Shown here in pieces: positions 1 to 13,389 of a DNA stretch of 64,000 nt. The translations under genes were made by a program, and so were the position numbers. The stretch comes from Apostichopus japonicus (taxonomy: Eukaryota > Echinodermata > Holothuroidea > Aspidochirotida > Stichopodidae), in assembly GCF_037975245.1 (NCBI RefSeq), contig NC_092564.1, positions 11,990,484 to 12,054,483 of the forward strand, given 5' to 3'. The notes beneath the pieces were generated by a model. The model had not been told where the DNA came from, ran no database searches, and saw only the letters and a list, made by a program, of their open reading frames with translations. Positions within the stretch are counted from its first letter, which is position 1. Each line of letters starts with the position of its first letter.

Positions 1-464
1 TCTATATTGGTTGTCCATAGATGATTTTTTTTTGCAACATTATGGGTATGTTTTGAAGTGAGTTTATTCACGAGAAATATGAATTTTCAAATTTTGAACA
101 AATAATGGGCTTAAAACCTTCAAAAGTGGACTGTCGGGTATTGTGGGCCGCGACGTAGAATCACCTACAAAAGCAATGATCCACAGGACATGCGATGAGG
201 TCGAACATGATGTGTGACTGGTGACAATTTTCAAAAAGGTTATGGATGGGGAAAAAAAGCTAATGGGAAATACTTGGTTCTCAGGCAAAAAGTGTACATC
301 TGGGTGGTCATTTTCAAGCCCGAAAAGTGCCATTTCCGGTGATCTGGGGGGGGGGGGGTATCAAAACCAGAAATTTTCTTGTACGCTGCGCGCCAACTGA
401 TGGTGGCGCTCCGCTAAGATAGTAATACGCGCCCCCGGTTTAGAAAATCCTGGATACGCCCCTG
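1..464 (+). mobile_element. hAT-like element, family A, right end (cut by window edge)
   Basis: The segment matches 29326-29749 over nearly its whole length in the same orientation, with shared blocks such as TCTATATTGGTTG, GTTTTGAAGTGA and CAATGATCCACAGGA. It ends at GGATACGCCCCTG, the mirror of the CAGGGGCGTA-type hAT terminus. The left end lies outside the window, so neither the left terminus nor the target duplication can be read. A run of ten G at about 349-358 sits in the subterminal part. No transposase frame is present; the 89-aa open frame on the minus strand is a chance frame inside the repeat. It is probably a non-autonomous copy. Confidence 0.7.
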
Positions 465-2057
465 ACTACTGATGGAAGCAAGTATAGGGCGTCTTGCGAA
501 GCGCTGCAAGGGACTACCTATAGAGAGCCTCGCCGCTAGGTTTGGATTTGTTGTTGTTGAAATATTACAAGGCTTGTGGGCTTCGTTAGTATCATACTTT
601 CGGCCCTTGAAGAACGTTGGTACAATATGATAGAGGATAGCGGGAATGCAGGATTACTTCTGTAATAAAATTCCTGCTGATATGTTAAAGACCACTTAAC
701 GGCAATTGCGACATCCTATCATCCCAGCTAGCCTGACGTTGAGAAATAACCGTTTAACATCAGAGGCCAAATTTACCAAAGAGGCTGGACTACCAACAGT
801 AAAGCACCGACAGGGTATTTAACAGACTATAGGAATCAAAATAAGGGCCAACAGGAAACAACATAAATTTATGGCGTCTAAAAAAAATATGTTTGCAATT
901 TCTCATTGATGTGACACGTTTTCAATTTGCAATGACAAACGTACCACAGGCTTTGCGCATTACGCCAACGCGCCTTTTCCGGAGGGCAGCTGAAGACGAA
1001 TCGAAATGATGGCGCTATTTACATATTGATTTAAGAGTCGTGTCTTTATACTGCTCTGACTGTTATCAAAAAGTTTATAACTGACATGCACATTATTGAC
1101 TGCACTATTGTTCTGTTGTTTTTACGTGAAAAGAACATTTTGGTAGAGATATATAAAACAATGAATTAACATAAACGCAACAAGTATCTTGATATAACTG
1201 TGTTTAATTGTTAACAACAAATCAAATTGATAAAATCTTGCTTACAATTATCCATGATATAAGTTCTACTATAAGATTTGGTTTTTTCAACGTCGTAATT
1301 GAAGCGCCTGTTGAAGTAAAGAAACAAAGTAGTCAGCCAGATTCTCATGATATGCTCATTGCTCAACATTACACATAATATGATAGTAAAAGTAGGCCTA
1401 GGCTATTAAAGTAGGCCTATATAGTGATAAGTTATAGGCTCTTCAAATAATTCAGCTGCAACACATACCAAACCTTAAAAAAACTAAATTAATGATGGTT
1501 AACACATCATTAATTGGTACAGAAAAAGATACCGACTAAACACGTTATTGCTCGACTAGCTTGTTTGATAGCACCTTTATATAAACAATGATACACTCTA
1601 CACAGAGTGTATCATTCAACAATGAATGTTCCTTCAGAAACTTAGTTACCCACACCCCCCCCCTCCCCAAAACTTCTCTCTGCCATGCCTGCTACCACCC
1701 CTCCCCTCCATGAGCCACGTATTAATCTTGACAGTTATACAAAAACGAAACTTGTTCGAAATGGTATGAAAATTATTATTAAATCTTAATTGGTATACTT
1801 TGGCACTTGTTCAAGCATTCATTAGTACTGAAGCCCCAACCAGCCTGCCCTCTGCACTTAAGACACTGTTGCAAAATCGGTAATGATTTTAAGAGCGGAG
1901 GAAATCTAAACAGATCATTGTGATCAGGAAGATAAAGCCTGGGCACTGAAACCAACCGAAGGTGTTCAAGTTGATCGATAACTGATACACGTACGTCGTC
2001 TCCATATATTGAGACTGTTATCATTCATCATGCATGACGGTGATACTGTATTAAATG
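465..2057. other. Intergenic or intronic sequence, no gene recognised
   Basis: AT-rich unique-looking sequence. GTAGGCCTA motifs occur around 1393-1424 and a C-rich stretch at 1651-1700. A minus-strand frame of 81 codons at 1779-2024 contains a leucine-rich run, but no splice sites or conserved domain could be established, so it is not called a gene. Confidence 0.5.
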
Positions 2058-2065
2058 TCTAGTGC

Positions 2066-2433
2066 CAGTGGCGTAGGAAGGTACTTTTGAGTGGGGGGGC
2101 TGAAGACTGATGGCCGGCCTGGGGGAGGGGTCTAAGGGGAGGGGGTGTCCCCCTCCCCTTTGGAATTTTTTTGCATTTCCAAGTAGCCTCAGATGCAATT
2201 TGGTGCAATATAGCACACTTCAACACCCACTCCATTTTGTAAACTTAATTTTGTATTTTCACCAGGCCTTAGATGCAATTTGGTGCTCCAAATGAGATTT
2301 TTTTTCTCATTTGGAAATGAAAAAGGGGTTTTCTGACTTGCGAAGCGGGGGGGGGCGGAATGATACTTCCGCCCCTCCACATTTTTCACTGGGGGGCTGG
2401 CGCCCCCAGCCCCCCCCGGTTCCTACGCCCTTG
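2066..2433 (+). mobile_element. hAT-like MITE, family C copy 1, with perfect 8-bp target duplication
   Basis: A 368-bp element that begins CAGTGGCGTAGGAAGG and ends GGTTCCTACGCCCTTG, which are imperfect terminal inverted repeats. It is flanked on both sides by TCTAGTGC (2058-2065 and 2434-2441), an exact 8-bp target duplication. An almost identical copy lies in opposite orientation at 22260-22629. Internal sequence has G/C-rich subterminal blocks and repeated GATGCAATTTGGTGC motifs, and no transposase. An 8-bp duplication with CAG ends is the hAT signature, so it presumably moves in trans using a hAT transposase encoded elsewhere. The short open frames over it on both strands are not genes. 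Confidence 0.88.
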
Positions 2434-2441
2434 TCTAGTGC

Positions 2442-5400
2442 AATATGCACGATTCCCTTTAAACAGAATTATATAGCGACATCTATCTCAACCAAAAGGC
2501 AGGCGAAGAAGTGATCCATAGTTGCCCCCCCCCCCTCCCCCTCAATTAAGTGAGATTGGGAATGTACGAAACACCTACCGGAATACAGTAGCCGACCAGT
2601 TGACGTGAACATATATACATATTAGTGACAATAAACGTAGAAAAAATAATTAACGCAATCCCCCCCACCCCTTCATCATCACCCCACCCATCCCATCATG
2701 TCGAGAGAGTCATATCCGTGTCTTTCAAGGCTTATAGACATTGCTGGTAACAAGTCGGGCTTCAGAACCGATCCTATAGTTCCACTGTCTTCGGTTTGTG
2801 TGTGTTCCCTTTGTATGTGCTTTGGTACGACAAGGAAGTTCCTGGTAGCTCCATGATACGATGACCATGAAAGCACAAACTAAACAGAAATTCTAAAAAA
2901 TAGTCAATGTTCTTGAGGTATTTCACACGATCACTGGAATCCAACTCACCAAACACGTCATAATTGCCATGGTTAAATTACACCTTTTTTTCTATCGAAA
3001 TAGAGTGTTGAGTCATTGCTGAACCGAGCAGCAATAATAGTCAAATCATTGTTGCATGGATTGAATCTCTTGAGAAATCCGTTATTCCACGTTCACTTTA
3101 CCAGTATATGCATGCAATACACGTATTCAACTGACGTTTATTACATATACATACGCCTGCATTCATGCAATTATATATAACATCCAGCAGTAGCCTGTTT
3201 GCCAACCACCTTTGACGTCAAGACGTGACTTATATTAGCATTTTCTTTCATTAGTCGACATCACTCTCGGACACCACGGACGATTTAATCCATGATACTA
3301 CGTCATTGTACAAATATCCATACACAGTCGCTTATATAGTCTTTCGTTCACACAAGTAATATTTCAACTGTCAAATTGTATTCTCTAAAGGTGAATATCT
3401 TATGCAAAAATATAAAGATGAGACGCAAATTGTGATCAAAACAATATAATTACAATTTTGAAAAGATTCACCAGTTGGCGAATCCAGAAGCGTTTGTATT
3501 TACATTAAAAAATAGAAATTAATAACATTGAGTACATTAAATGTACTGAAGAGCGCAAAAATACATGGCTGTATTTTAAGATTTCTGGGTAAAAACGTTT
3601 CTTAGGTATGTCAAATTGCAGATATACTTGTAGTTTTAATACGCGTCACTAAGTTGTTTGCTGTCATATATTGCTATAAGCTTACTCTTTGCAGCCAAAC
3701 AACTGAGGCAAAAAGAGATATTTAAGTTATAAAAATGAATGCCTTGTTAAGGCCCAACAGCTCTAAGAAATGTCTATTTTGTTGGAATTAGCCAATATAC
3801 CGGTACCAAAATTGATCGTAATTAAAATAACAAGTATGACGTCACCATATTCCGTCGTAAGTATGGAACCAATGCAGCTAGTACAGAAGCTGCCGGGGTT
3901 GGCTCGTAAACGTCGTTTGTATATACCGATGGTGCAGGGGTCAAAGGTTATCAGTATACCTTTACTGCCATTAACATTTAATGTTCATGGACGTCTTCAA
4001 GTTTTAAAGCAGTATTTCGCTATACATACAACCCTATAAAAAGATTTACTTCAAAATCGAGATTGAAGAAAATTATAAGAAAAGAGAGAGGCTTTTGAAG
4101 AATGTCTACCATGATGACATCACAGACCAGTGCAGCTATATATATACTGTAGTCCATACTTTCTAGAGTAACGGAATTTTTCCCTTTTCAAAATAGGTTA
4201 CATTTATGTTTCTTTCAAATGTTACAACGGTCTACCGCCGGAATATTTACGGCAGAACATAATAATAGTGTAGATTATACCTCCAGGCAGCTCAAAATTA
4301 TACATAGAGGTATATATCGTGACAAGAACTAGACTAACCCCAAACCGATCCTTTGACGTGCAAAATGAACAAGCTATTATTCTCTCTCCTCTTACAAAAG
4401 ATTGTACTGCGGATAAGCAATGTGCACGTAGTCATTCATGTAGGCTTGTTGCCATAGTAACAATATTTATTCAACGGATTCATTCGGGGCTAAACCATTT
4501 CTTAGTGAATAGCATTAAGCGCTTAAAGGCAAGTACAATCATACCACACCTACTTATCGGTTCCTGCATTACAGTCAATGGTAACTTCGCAAGTTTATAT
4601 CTTACGTACAAACAGACGGACATAAAAGTTGATCGGTTACCAACCTTTAACCTCAACATGTTTATGGTACCTATTCCATTGTTACCAAGGGACTCGTGAT
4701 AAAATGACGTAACATCGTTTCCTGATACAGCGTGACATGTATACCAGACTGTCGGTAATCTCGACAGTTCCAAGTGACATACCCTATTGACGGGTGGATT
4801 CAAAAGGAACTTACTTCTAATACGAAGACCCGCCCCACCGCTCCCACCCCCCCCCCTTCTTTGACATGTATGCCAGTCCTGTCGCCTCGAATGAATTATT
4901 CAGGAATGGCAAGATTTTAAGTCAACGAGTTGGAATTTTCCGCGTGGTAGAAAGGCGTAGTAAACAACACAGCTGATACTCTACGTTACTCCATGTACAT
5001 AATACTGACGTCACTGTTGAAACTCCCTTCACCACTGAATGGATACATCGTGCTTCCCAGTACTCTATCGGGTTCACTGTTAAAACATGCATGCATCTCT
5101 ACGTCACTCCATATATACGTAATAATGACTGCAACTGAGAATACGCTTCGGTTAACCTTGGACGCTACCTCGACACTATATCCGGAGAGGGTGGAGTACC
5201 AACTGACATATGCCGCTTGGGTAAATGGGGCGACAGGAACATTTTAGTCCAGGCGCCTATATATAACGATGTAAGGGCACCGTTTGTACACCGCTGTACA
5301 TGGCCCTGTGCAGTGTACTTTAGAGCTTAATATGATCTGAATTCCATTGAAGATTTACTAAAATTGTGTTTCCACTTTGCAATAAAAAGAATTTAAAAAA

Positions 5401-8400
5401 CGTTTTGCAATCTTTCCATGACCTTTACAGATGAAAATTGCATCTTGCATTATTTTAAAGGCACAATCGTTTCAATGACAGCAACAAGACTTCCGTCATG
5501 GAAAAAAAGCTAATTTGATTGAATCAACTATGTCACATAATGCACATGTCATGTATGTAAAGGAACGAAAACAAGTTACTAAATTATATTTTCGATATAT
5601 ACATAACTTATTAAAAAAAAGTTTAAAGAATACGTGAACTATAATGTTGTTTACAAAGAAAACGAATATGCTACCTGGATATTATATTTCCCATATCATT
5701 GATGAGGCAAGAAAATTGACAATTTTAACTTGATTTAATATATGTTTCACATAATCTACTTGTTTATTATTCCTGTAAAGGTATATTCCGGTGGCATTAG
5801 TTAATTAATGAAATAAATTTAACATAATTTGATGCACAGAGCCTGCATCTTCACGTCATGCAAAACAACCCCATCCTTAGAGCATTTGGTATGGCGGAGA
5901 TATGAATTTTTCAAAATTTTTGATTTGTTGGCCGGTGAAACTGATATCACACAGGTTATGACTAATATATTGATATGGGGTTTGTAATTATGCCACCAAC
6001 CTGTATGCATGCCACCGGAATATTCCTATAATAGTGAAACTTAGGTAATTTCCCCAAAAAAGTTAACATATTGCCGTTTCTGCGATTGCGTGAACAGAAA
6101 GATACATTGTATAGAACAAGCTTATTATATCTTAAATGTTCAGTTCAGTTCGGATGATTTCCATGCACTTGTGTGTAAGATTACATGAATGATAAAAAGT
6201 ATACATACATACATACAAAAATAAAAGTGGAAGGGAGCTGAAGAAGCCAGCTGCCCTTCACAGAATTTGGTAGTAAAAGAATAAGCAACGGCAACACAAA
6301 AAGTTAACACATGATTGCACGAGAATTATTTTAACCAAAAAAAGGGGGGGGGAGAAGGGGAAGTGAATTTCTCGTTTATACTATAGATTGAAATTAAATC
6401 TCTCACATGGACTGTTTTTGGAATTACTAAAATTATCTGACTACACTGAAATGCCAGTTGTTTGGCAATTCTCTTTACTATTTTACAAATCTGATCCCAA
6501 CTAACATACTCTTTCGGTATACGGTAGAGATATTGACATAGTCAATGTCAATATTGAACGCTGTATGCAATGCAATTTATATATGGGTGGTTAAACAAGC
6601 CTGATTGATAAACCGTGTCGAGTCTACATGATATAATAGTATAAGGAAGTATATAAAGCCTACATTAAAAACTACATTCATATCTTTCTGCATGCACAGA
6701 GGTTAATGCGAACGACATAAAACCAACCATCGCCTTTAGCTTTACATAGCATTGACTGAGACACGCTGCTATGAACAATTTTGGCGCCGTTTTGTCTGTG
6801 AGCTATCATTTTGTAGATCGGTGAATATCATAGTGCCACTATAGGATATCTTCAACTAGAGAGGGGGGAGATGGGGCAGAGGGGGAGGGCGGGGGGGTAG
6901 GGGAGTTGTTCATGACTATTATATCTTTCACGTATATTACTCATAAAGGTTGTGGTTGCAGCTCATTTATGTATACATTCCATTAGTCTGAATGTCTTGG
7001 TTTTTTTTTGCAGATCTTGATACTGTTCGAAATTAACATTATGCACTTTATTAATTTCATCCATGTCAGCAACTTTGTGTTACCACCATTTATGAAGTTA
7101 ATTACGGTAATGATTATGATTTTATTAAATTATAATGGGTATTGATTCATATATGTAGCACCTATATATGCCACCTCATCCATCCCTAACCCCATCCCCA
7201 CCCCACCTCAAAAACACATATATACACACTTGAAAACTTTGGCCCGTTTGCCGAAGCTGTTGCCAAAGGCCTATATAGTCAAAGGTTTAGGCTCACGTAA
7301 CCGTACAGGGATCAAAGAAGACCCAATCCCTTCATTTGCATTCTTCATTGTCTTGGTAACTAAATATCGTCTCAAATGACTTTCGGTGTTTCGGTTGTCT
7401 TGCTGGCATCCTTAACACTGCTCTGTCGGCAGCTCAGGACGTTCCCGTCAGAATCTATGCAGAAGATTTTACGTCGTTCTTTTCGTCTGCAAAAGTTAGA
7501 AATTATAGGATAAAAATGCAAAATTAGTGTATTGTCAATACATGACTTCGATCAAACCGCAAAATATAACCTATATTTAACATCCACCTATAATATGCTG
7601 GCGATTAAGGAAGCACACCATACTACTGTATTCATTCTAAAGTATCGTCACCAACTCTGTCGTCTATAACAGAGAACACACCCGAGTAATCCCCCCCCCC
7701 TCCCACCCTGTATGAAGGGCTATTGTTCGGATTCCACGGAACGCTACAAGTATTCTGCGCAGCGTGCGATATTCTGGCAGGATACACAATTCAAAACGTC
7801 TGAGAAAAAGTCTTTAGAAAAAGTTGAAACAGTTGGCTTACGATTGACTTGAATAACCTGTCACCTCGTAAACTATATACACTGTGGATGTTTGCATATG
7901 ATGATTATGTGGCCCATGATACCCGCATTTTCTGAATCGAAAATCATCATGCCAAGTTAAGTGCATGCAAATGCATATGGAAATAATGCACGATTTATGA
8001 ATATGCAGCGATATGAGTGAGTTATGAAACGTTTAAATGGAAATTGTTAGTAGGCCTATATAGGTGATAAACTTGCCCATGTTTCAAAGAACCAAGTAAT
8101 ATCATATGTTTTTACGACTAAGATACGAGCTTTTGAATAGCGTTTGGTGTTTACATGAGTTCGTTGAATAATGCAGTTCACCGTGTCGTGCGCCGGAATT
8201 TAAGAAGCTTTGTGAAAAGAAATAGCAGTTAGTACACAGCATACTGTTAGTGGAATGATGAGAAAGTTCAAGATTGTTGAATTTGATTTAGTATATATTT
8301 AACTAACACCTATGACAGGAGTTTTCAATAGACAATGTACAAACGGCCATATTCGGTCCGCGAAAGAGTTCAATTCGGCCATCGAAACAACTCAACTCGG

Positions 8401-8814
8401 ATATCCAGCTACCCGGGTACCCTTATTAGACCTAATAGGTTTGAAACACCCTACCGGCCTTCCTTGAACATTGCGCAAATCTAGGTATTATGGAATTTTG
8501 AGTCTTATCTGGTCTTTGCTCCAACCAATATGTTTCTCTGGCCCTTGTAGAATATAAATTGAGAACCATTGGCCTCACGATGACTTGTTTCTTCGTAGTT
8601 ATGTGAAATCAATTATATATCATGGTATTTGACATGTTGTTTATCATGAAACGGTTTTCATCCCATGTATGCTTATATTAGCGTAATTTGAAATGCATGG
8701 AAGCCTCCCAGCATGCACCAGTGTGCCAGCCCTCATCCATCTCAAACATACAATGCTGTTGTCTTTTTACAGTCTACGTCCATTCCATTCGATTAAGGAA
8801 AGACATCACAAGGA
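2442..8814. other. Long non-coding stretch, no gene recognised
   Basis: About 6.4 kb of AT-rich sequence with C or G homopolymer runs (2525-2545, 4840-4858, 6340-6360, 6865-6900, 7690-7702) and a short ATAC repeat near 6199. The longest frame (4319-4699 plus, 126 codons) has overlapping antisense frames, no recognisable domain and no hexamer bias visible by eye. It could be intron or intergenic space. Confidence 0.5.
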
Positions 8815-8816
8815 CA

Positions 8817-8824
8817 ATATATAT

Positions 8825-8859
<35 letters not shown>

Positions 8860-8876
8860 AATATATATATATATAT
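8817..8876. repeat. (AT)n microsatellite
   Basis: About 60 bp of AT dinucleotide repeat interrupted twice by AAAT, followed by a CCCCACTCCCACC-rich tract. It creates a false frame rich in Ile and Tyr. Confidence 0.95.
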
Positions 8877-8880
8877 CACC

Positions 8881-9660
8881 CCCACTCCCACCCCACCCCC
8901 ACATCACACTTTCTTGGGCAACTCCGGTGGTTTAAGGAAAATAATGAAGCAGGATATGGTTAACACCACGACATCTTTGAAACACAGCTCAATTTATTTC
9001 TTTATATGCGCATGCCCATTGAGGGTATAACCAGCGGGAATGATAAACTTATACACTATCGAGTTTACTGTTAACCATTTACCTACACACACAAAAACAG
9101 CGAGTAAGACTTGCGTAGAAACTGCTCAGCAGTTAGAGAGAGAGAGAGAAAGATTAATGAAAGATGGAATACTGACTGTCAAAAATGGGCAAAAGATGGA
9201 TTTGAAAAAAAAAACTCATGAGAGAATTGAAGGTGTTATCATTTCAGGTGCTGTCTAGAAGGTGAGCAATTGGCTTTTTTGTTCTATATATAACCTATTG
9301 TAATAATGTCCATTATTAGGATAGAAATGTTATCATGAGGCATGAGAAATGTCCTCTTGGGTGATATTATTTATGATATTATCCGTCGTCTCCTATCGGA
9401 TGATTTACCAACAAACAAAAAAACATAAAAATTGATCCTTTAATTGTAGACGTAGAAGGCTAGTTTGGTCACTTTTAGGTGGTACAGATAGAGATGACTG
9501 CAGCCTAGTTCGGAAGTGGGCGAGATCAGTGGCAACAGATTAAGAACACAGCAGCTGCTATAGATGCATCATAGAGCGAGAATGTAGTAGTGGTGTGGCC
9601 ACAGGTACAGTAAGTAAATAAATATCGATATGAATGTGATAAACTATGCGTAAACGTTCC
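8881..9660. other. No gene recognised; short (GA)n tract
   Basis: Unique-looking sequence with a short GA-rich tract at 9134-9152. The 72-codon frame at 9040-9258 crosses this tract and is not supported as a gene. Confidence 0.5.
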
Positions 9661-9674
9661 TTTGACACGATGGT

Positions 9675-9866
9675 ACTCTTTAAGAAAAGTCCCCCAGGAA
9701 GAAACCTGGGCACGAAAAACCAAACAACCGACTGATCCGCTCTCAACCCCAGTCCCCTTGCATCGAGACTGTGACTGTGTGCTCATCGTCAGGTGTGTAT
9801 CACGATTCCCCTTGAAGGGCAACAGATACTATACATGATCATAGCCAAAAGGCCGAGAAGCGATTT
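9675..9866 (-). mobile_element. SINE-like retroposon with U2 snRNA-type head, copy 1
   Basis: Read on the minus strand, the element starts ATCGCTTCTCGGCCTTTTGG, the 5' end of spliceosomal U2 snRNA, and stays U2-like for about 40 nt (through TAGTATCTGTT). It then departs into about 150 nt of non-U2 sequence. Near its 3' end is a hairpin, CCCAGG-TTTCTT-CCTGGG. The direct repeat TTTGACACGATGGT (9661-9674 and 9867-9880) flanks it, a 14-bp target duplication typical of LINE-mediated retroposition. A related copy is at about 11424-11608 on the same strand. SINEs with snRNA-derived heads are known from vertebrates, but I cannot tell whether this family is already catalogued. It is not a functional U2 gene, because the branch-recognition and Sm regions are absent. 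Confidence 0.75.
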
Positions 9867-9880
9867 TTTGACACGATGGT

Positions 9881-11423
9881 TAAGTTCATGAGCTGTTGCT
9901 GAATACACAATGTTATGGCTGTGTTATTTATATGTTTTTATCCACAAGACTCTGAGACACAAGTACGAGGACTTGAGCAAGTATAAAAGTAACATAGTGA
10001 CGAGGAAGTTTACTTGTACAAGTTTTGTTTTCTTAATCATTGATTAGCAGGCTATTTGATCAAATAAATGATGAATGATTTGGAAAAGATGTAAGATCGT
10101 CTGGTATTAACAACAGTATAAGAAATGCCTAGCTGTAGAGAGATGCTAAGAGATGCTTATGCTTCTTAGAGAGATGCTAAGAGATGCTGTTTTAGAGAGA
10201 TGTTTAAAAGATGCTGGAATGTGAGGAGATGAATCTTCCATTTAACATTATGTTCGCGCTGATGGACACGTATGTCATCAAACGCTCGATAGCTATAGAC
10301 AAACTGGCAAGGCTACCAGGCAGGCATGCCAGACTAGATCTTTTCAAAACTTCTCCACACCAAGAATCTCTCTTATTCGATTCAATGACGATCTTGGAAT
10401 TTCTGACACCTTTAAAGGTCATCACTTTATTGTCCGCAAATAATACATATAATAGAAAGTAAGCAAATGGTCATACATGATGAAGTTTCAACAAGCATTT
10501 GACTGCTACTCTAAACGTAGTTATCAACTCTGATACATTGAATTATCTACTTTAACACTAAGGAGTGTATGTGGAACGAAAAGTAGAAGCAGAAAAACAG
10601 ACAGGAAACTACTTTTGGCATTTTCTAAAACAATTTCTAGCGTGCTAAAATTTGGAGCCATGGCATGAGTGTATACTGACGACTTTAGATTTACTTGTCT
10701 AGACTTGTCTATTGATGACACTCAGATAGCGTTAATGTAGTCTGTGAATGGTTAAGCTATGTGACGTTTGATACATTCATTGTAATTCGGGTAAGGGGGT
10801 GGAGGTGGTTGGGTATAGGACGCCATTTTAGACGCTCTTCTAATCTGTATAAAGGCCTATAACCAGGATAAAAAGTAAAATGTAAACAAATAATATAATT
10901 TGAAGACTATAATTACCTAATTAATTATAAATAGTTTGAATAAAATCGTTTAGATATCATCCAATTGTTGTCATATTGTTTGATTCACTAATTCCTAATT
11001 TGAGAATGTCTACATTAGTGACGTCAGACAAATCACATTCAATAGTTGAACCGTCTTCCGTCAGAATTGTGTTTGGCTTTCAAACTATACGCATTGTATG
11101 TAAAAAATACACACAATAAATGTGTCTGCAGTCTGCAGTGTATTGATTTGATAGACCGTATAGTAGAGCAGATAACTTCGAGCAAGAAATAGAGAGAGAG
11201 AGAAAGAGAGAGGCAGAACGGGGACATGTGATGGCAGGATAGATTTTAGTGTTCGCTATAAATACTTACTTTTATCGGTGGAGCGATACCTCCTACAGGG
11301 ATAATGATAAAAAGATTGATTCGTTAACATCATAGTAAATTTCACGGTGGCCATTAAAGGCTACCATAGGGAAATCCCATCGCGCTCACAAATGCGTCAT
11401 GAGAGTACTGATCGCTACTTTTT
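9881..11423. other. No gene recognised; small AGAGATGCT tandem repeat inside
   Basis: At 10133-10215 the motif AGAGAGATGCTAAGAGATGCT is repeated imperfectly. A GA-rich tract lies at 11187-11213. Open frames at 10204-10462 overlap on both strands and have no family match that I recognise. Confidence 0.5.
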
Positions 11424-11608
11424 GGAGAAAAGTCACAAAAGACAGAACTTGGAGACGAAAAACCGAACCATTGATCCGCTCTCACCTTATTTCCCTTGAA
11501 TCGAGACTGTGGGTATGTGATCATCGTCAGCTGGTGTGTATCATGGTTCCTCTACAAGGGGAACATAAATACTAAAACATGATCTTAGTCAAAAGGCCGA
11601 GATCGCTA
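11424..11608 (-). mobile_element. SINE-like retroposon with U2 snRNA-type head, copy 2 (diverged)
   Basis: On the minus strand it begins near AGCGATCTCGGCCTTTTGAC and continues TAAGATCATG, matching U2 positions of roughly 3-30 and copy 1. The downstream body shares ACACACC..CTGACGATGA, CAGTCTCGAT, GAGAGCGGATCA and GGTTTTTCGT with copy 1. Copy 1 and this copy differ by scattered substitutions and small indels. No unambiguous target duplication is visible, although GATCGCTA occurs at both edges. Confidence 0.65.
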
Positions 11609-13286
11609 ATGTGACGCAATGTAAAAGAAGTATATTACATTGTGACAAGACCGTTCAATTTGATCTGAAGTAAGGCATACAGTTATACCACACCTAACGA
11701 AACATGACGTGGAGCCGGTAGGGCCTACATACTGTTACTATCGGGCCAGGGGGTAACTTTCACCATTTTAATGGGTGAGGGGGGGGGGGCGATTTTGAGA
11801 CCGAGTAGTAATTTTAAACCGAGCAACATTTCAAAAGTGAAACCATAAAAAAGACAATTTGTTTTTATGACTTCAATTGCACACTGTTATAGGCTAAGTG
11901 TTAAGGGCGTGTGGCATAGTACCCGGAAGCTCATGTTTTTCTTTCTTTCTTTCAGAAAAGAAAACAGTACAAAGAACTAACATACATTACGAAAGAGGGT
12001 CAATGTACTCTAAAATTCTAGCGGTGTTGGATTGGGGGTAGCTTCTTGTGGCATCAATTGTCAAAACGCTTGTTTTTATCACTCAGATATTGACCAAATA
12101 ATATGTGCTTTGCATAAACCGTTATCAATCCATGCTATATTGGCCTACATAACCGATAACACATACTATAGGCATATATACCGATCCTCATCCTATAGGT
12201 TTATCCTTGTTAGATCCTAAAATATCCTACAAAACAATTTCAAACAAGGCAAAATAGACCAACAAAACAGATCCCAAATATTTCAAATGTTGCCTTATGT
12301 AGGCAATGCATGTTCGCATACGTAATCTCACGACAAAACGTAGCCTACACTTGTTACATGGAGTTTCGCTACATGGAGTTTACAAAGATGGATTATAAAT
12401 GATTTTACGACGAGCGAGCAAGGATTGGCCCCGGGAACAATTACTGCACCAAGTCCCGTGATCGAATTCTTCGTAAATACGTTTTTATCCCATATTACCC
12501 CGGCCCCTAATTAACATCGGGTTTTCGCGTCGTAGCTACCATGGCGATAACCTTACCCCCCCCCCCCCCCGTCAACTATGTTTTACACACTGTACGATTG
12601 CTTTCAGTGACGTGAAGAAATATGTATGAATCACATTTCCTAAACAGTAACCTTGCTGATACATTGTTACTAACATCTGGATTACTGTGAATCAAATCGC
12701 TGAGAGAAGTAATTTATCATTTCCGGGAACTCCCTCATGTCTCTATCAAGATGTTAAGATTGCCGCACGCGATATTTTTTTCTCGTAGTACAGCGAGGGG
12801 AAAGTCATGAGTTATTCATGATTTTACAGAAAATATGGCTTGCCGCACAGGCGGGACACTCAAACAGCAATATGATGTAGGTTACTGTATACGTATACTA
12901 TATATATACTTGCTCTGCACTTTTGCAGAAGAAAGTGAACTGTTACATGCCATTGGTTATCGTTCAACTCAAACATTAAAGATTTCACTTTGCTATGGAA
13001 ATATATAGGAGGGCGAGTAACCATACTTGAACCTACATTATGTTCAATGCATGTTGTATACTTGCGATGACTGTGCTCAAATAAGGACTATAGTACAGGC
13101 AGACAAGAACTGAAAACCTTTTGTACACGCTGTATAGACAAACCTTATATCAACAAAACAGGCTAACCCAAGCATTTGCTTCAAGACTGTGAACCTTTAA
13201 CTTTAATATTCAAAATGGCCAAGTTAACTTAAAAGACTAGCCCTACTTGTATTTTTGTGTGTACATGAAATAAAATGTATGTATGT
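11609..13286. other. No gene recognised
   Basis: AT-rich sequence with a G-run near 11780 and a C-run of about 16 at 12555-12570. No coding segment, RNA gene or clear transposon end was seen. Confidence 0.5.
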
Positions 13287-13302
13287 TTATATATATACAT
13301 AC

Positions 13303-13347
<45 letters not shown>

Positions 13348-13389
13348 TATGTATACATATATATATTCAATATATATATATATATATAC
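13287..13389. repeat. (AT)n / ATAC microsatellite
   Basis: Dinucleotide AT with ATAC interruptions, about 100 bp. The 66-codon Tyr/Ile-rich frame over it is an artefact. Confidence 0.93.

Noticed and set aside
1779-2024. 81-codon minus-strand frame with a leucine-rich stretch
   Set aside because: One possible LRR-like turn only; no repeat register, no splice sites identified.
3770-4039. 89-codon plus-strand frame
   Set aside because: No recognisable family, and surrounding sequence is non-coding.
4319-4699. 126-codon plus-strand frame
   Set aside because: No domain, an overlapping 107-codon antisense frame, no splice or promoter context. Probably chance.
9675-9866. Functional U2 snRNA gene
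   Set aside because: Only the first ~40 nt resemble U2. The branch-site pairing region, Sm site and 3' stem-loops are replaced by unrelated sequence, and target duplications mark it as retroposed.
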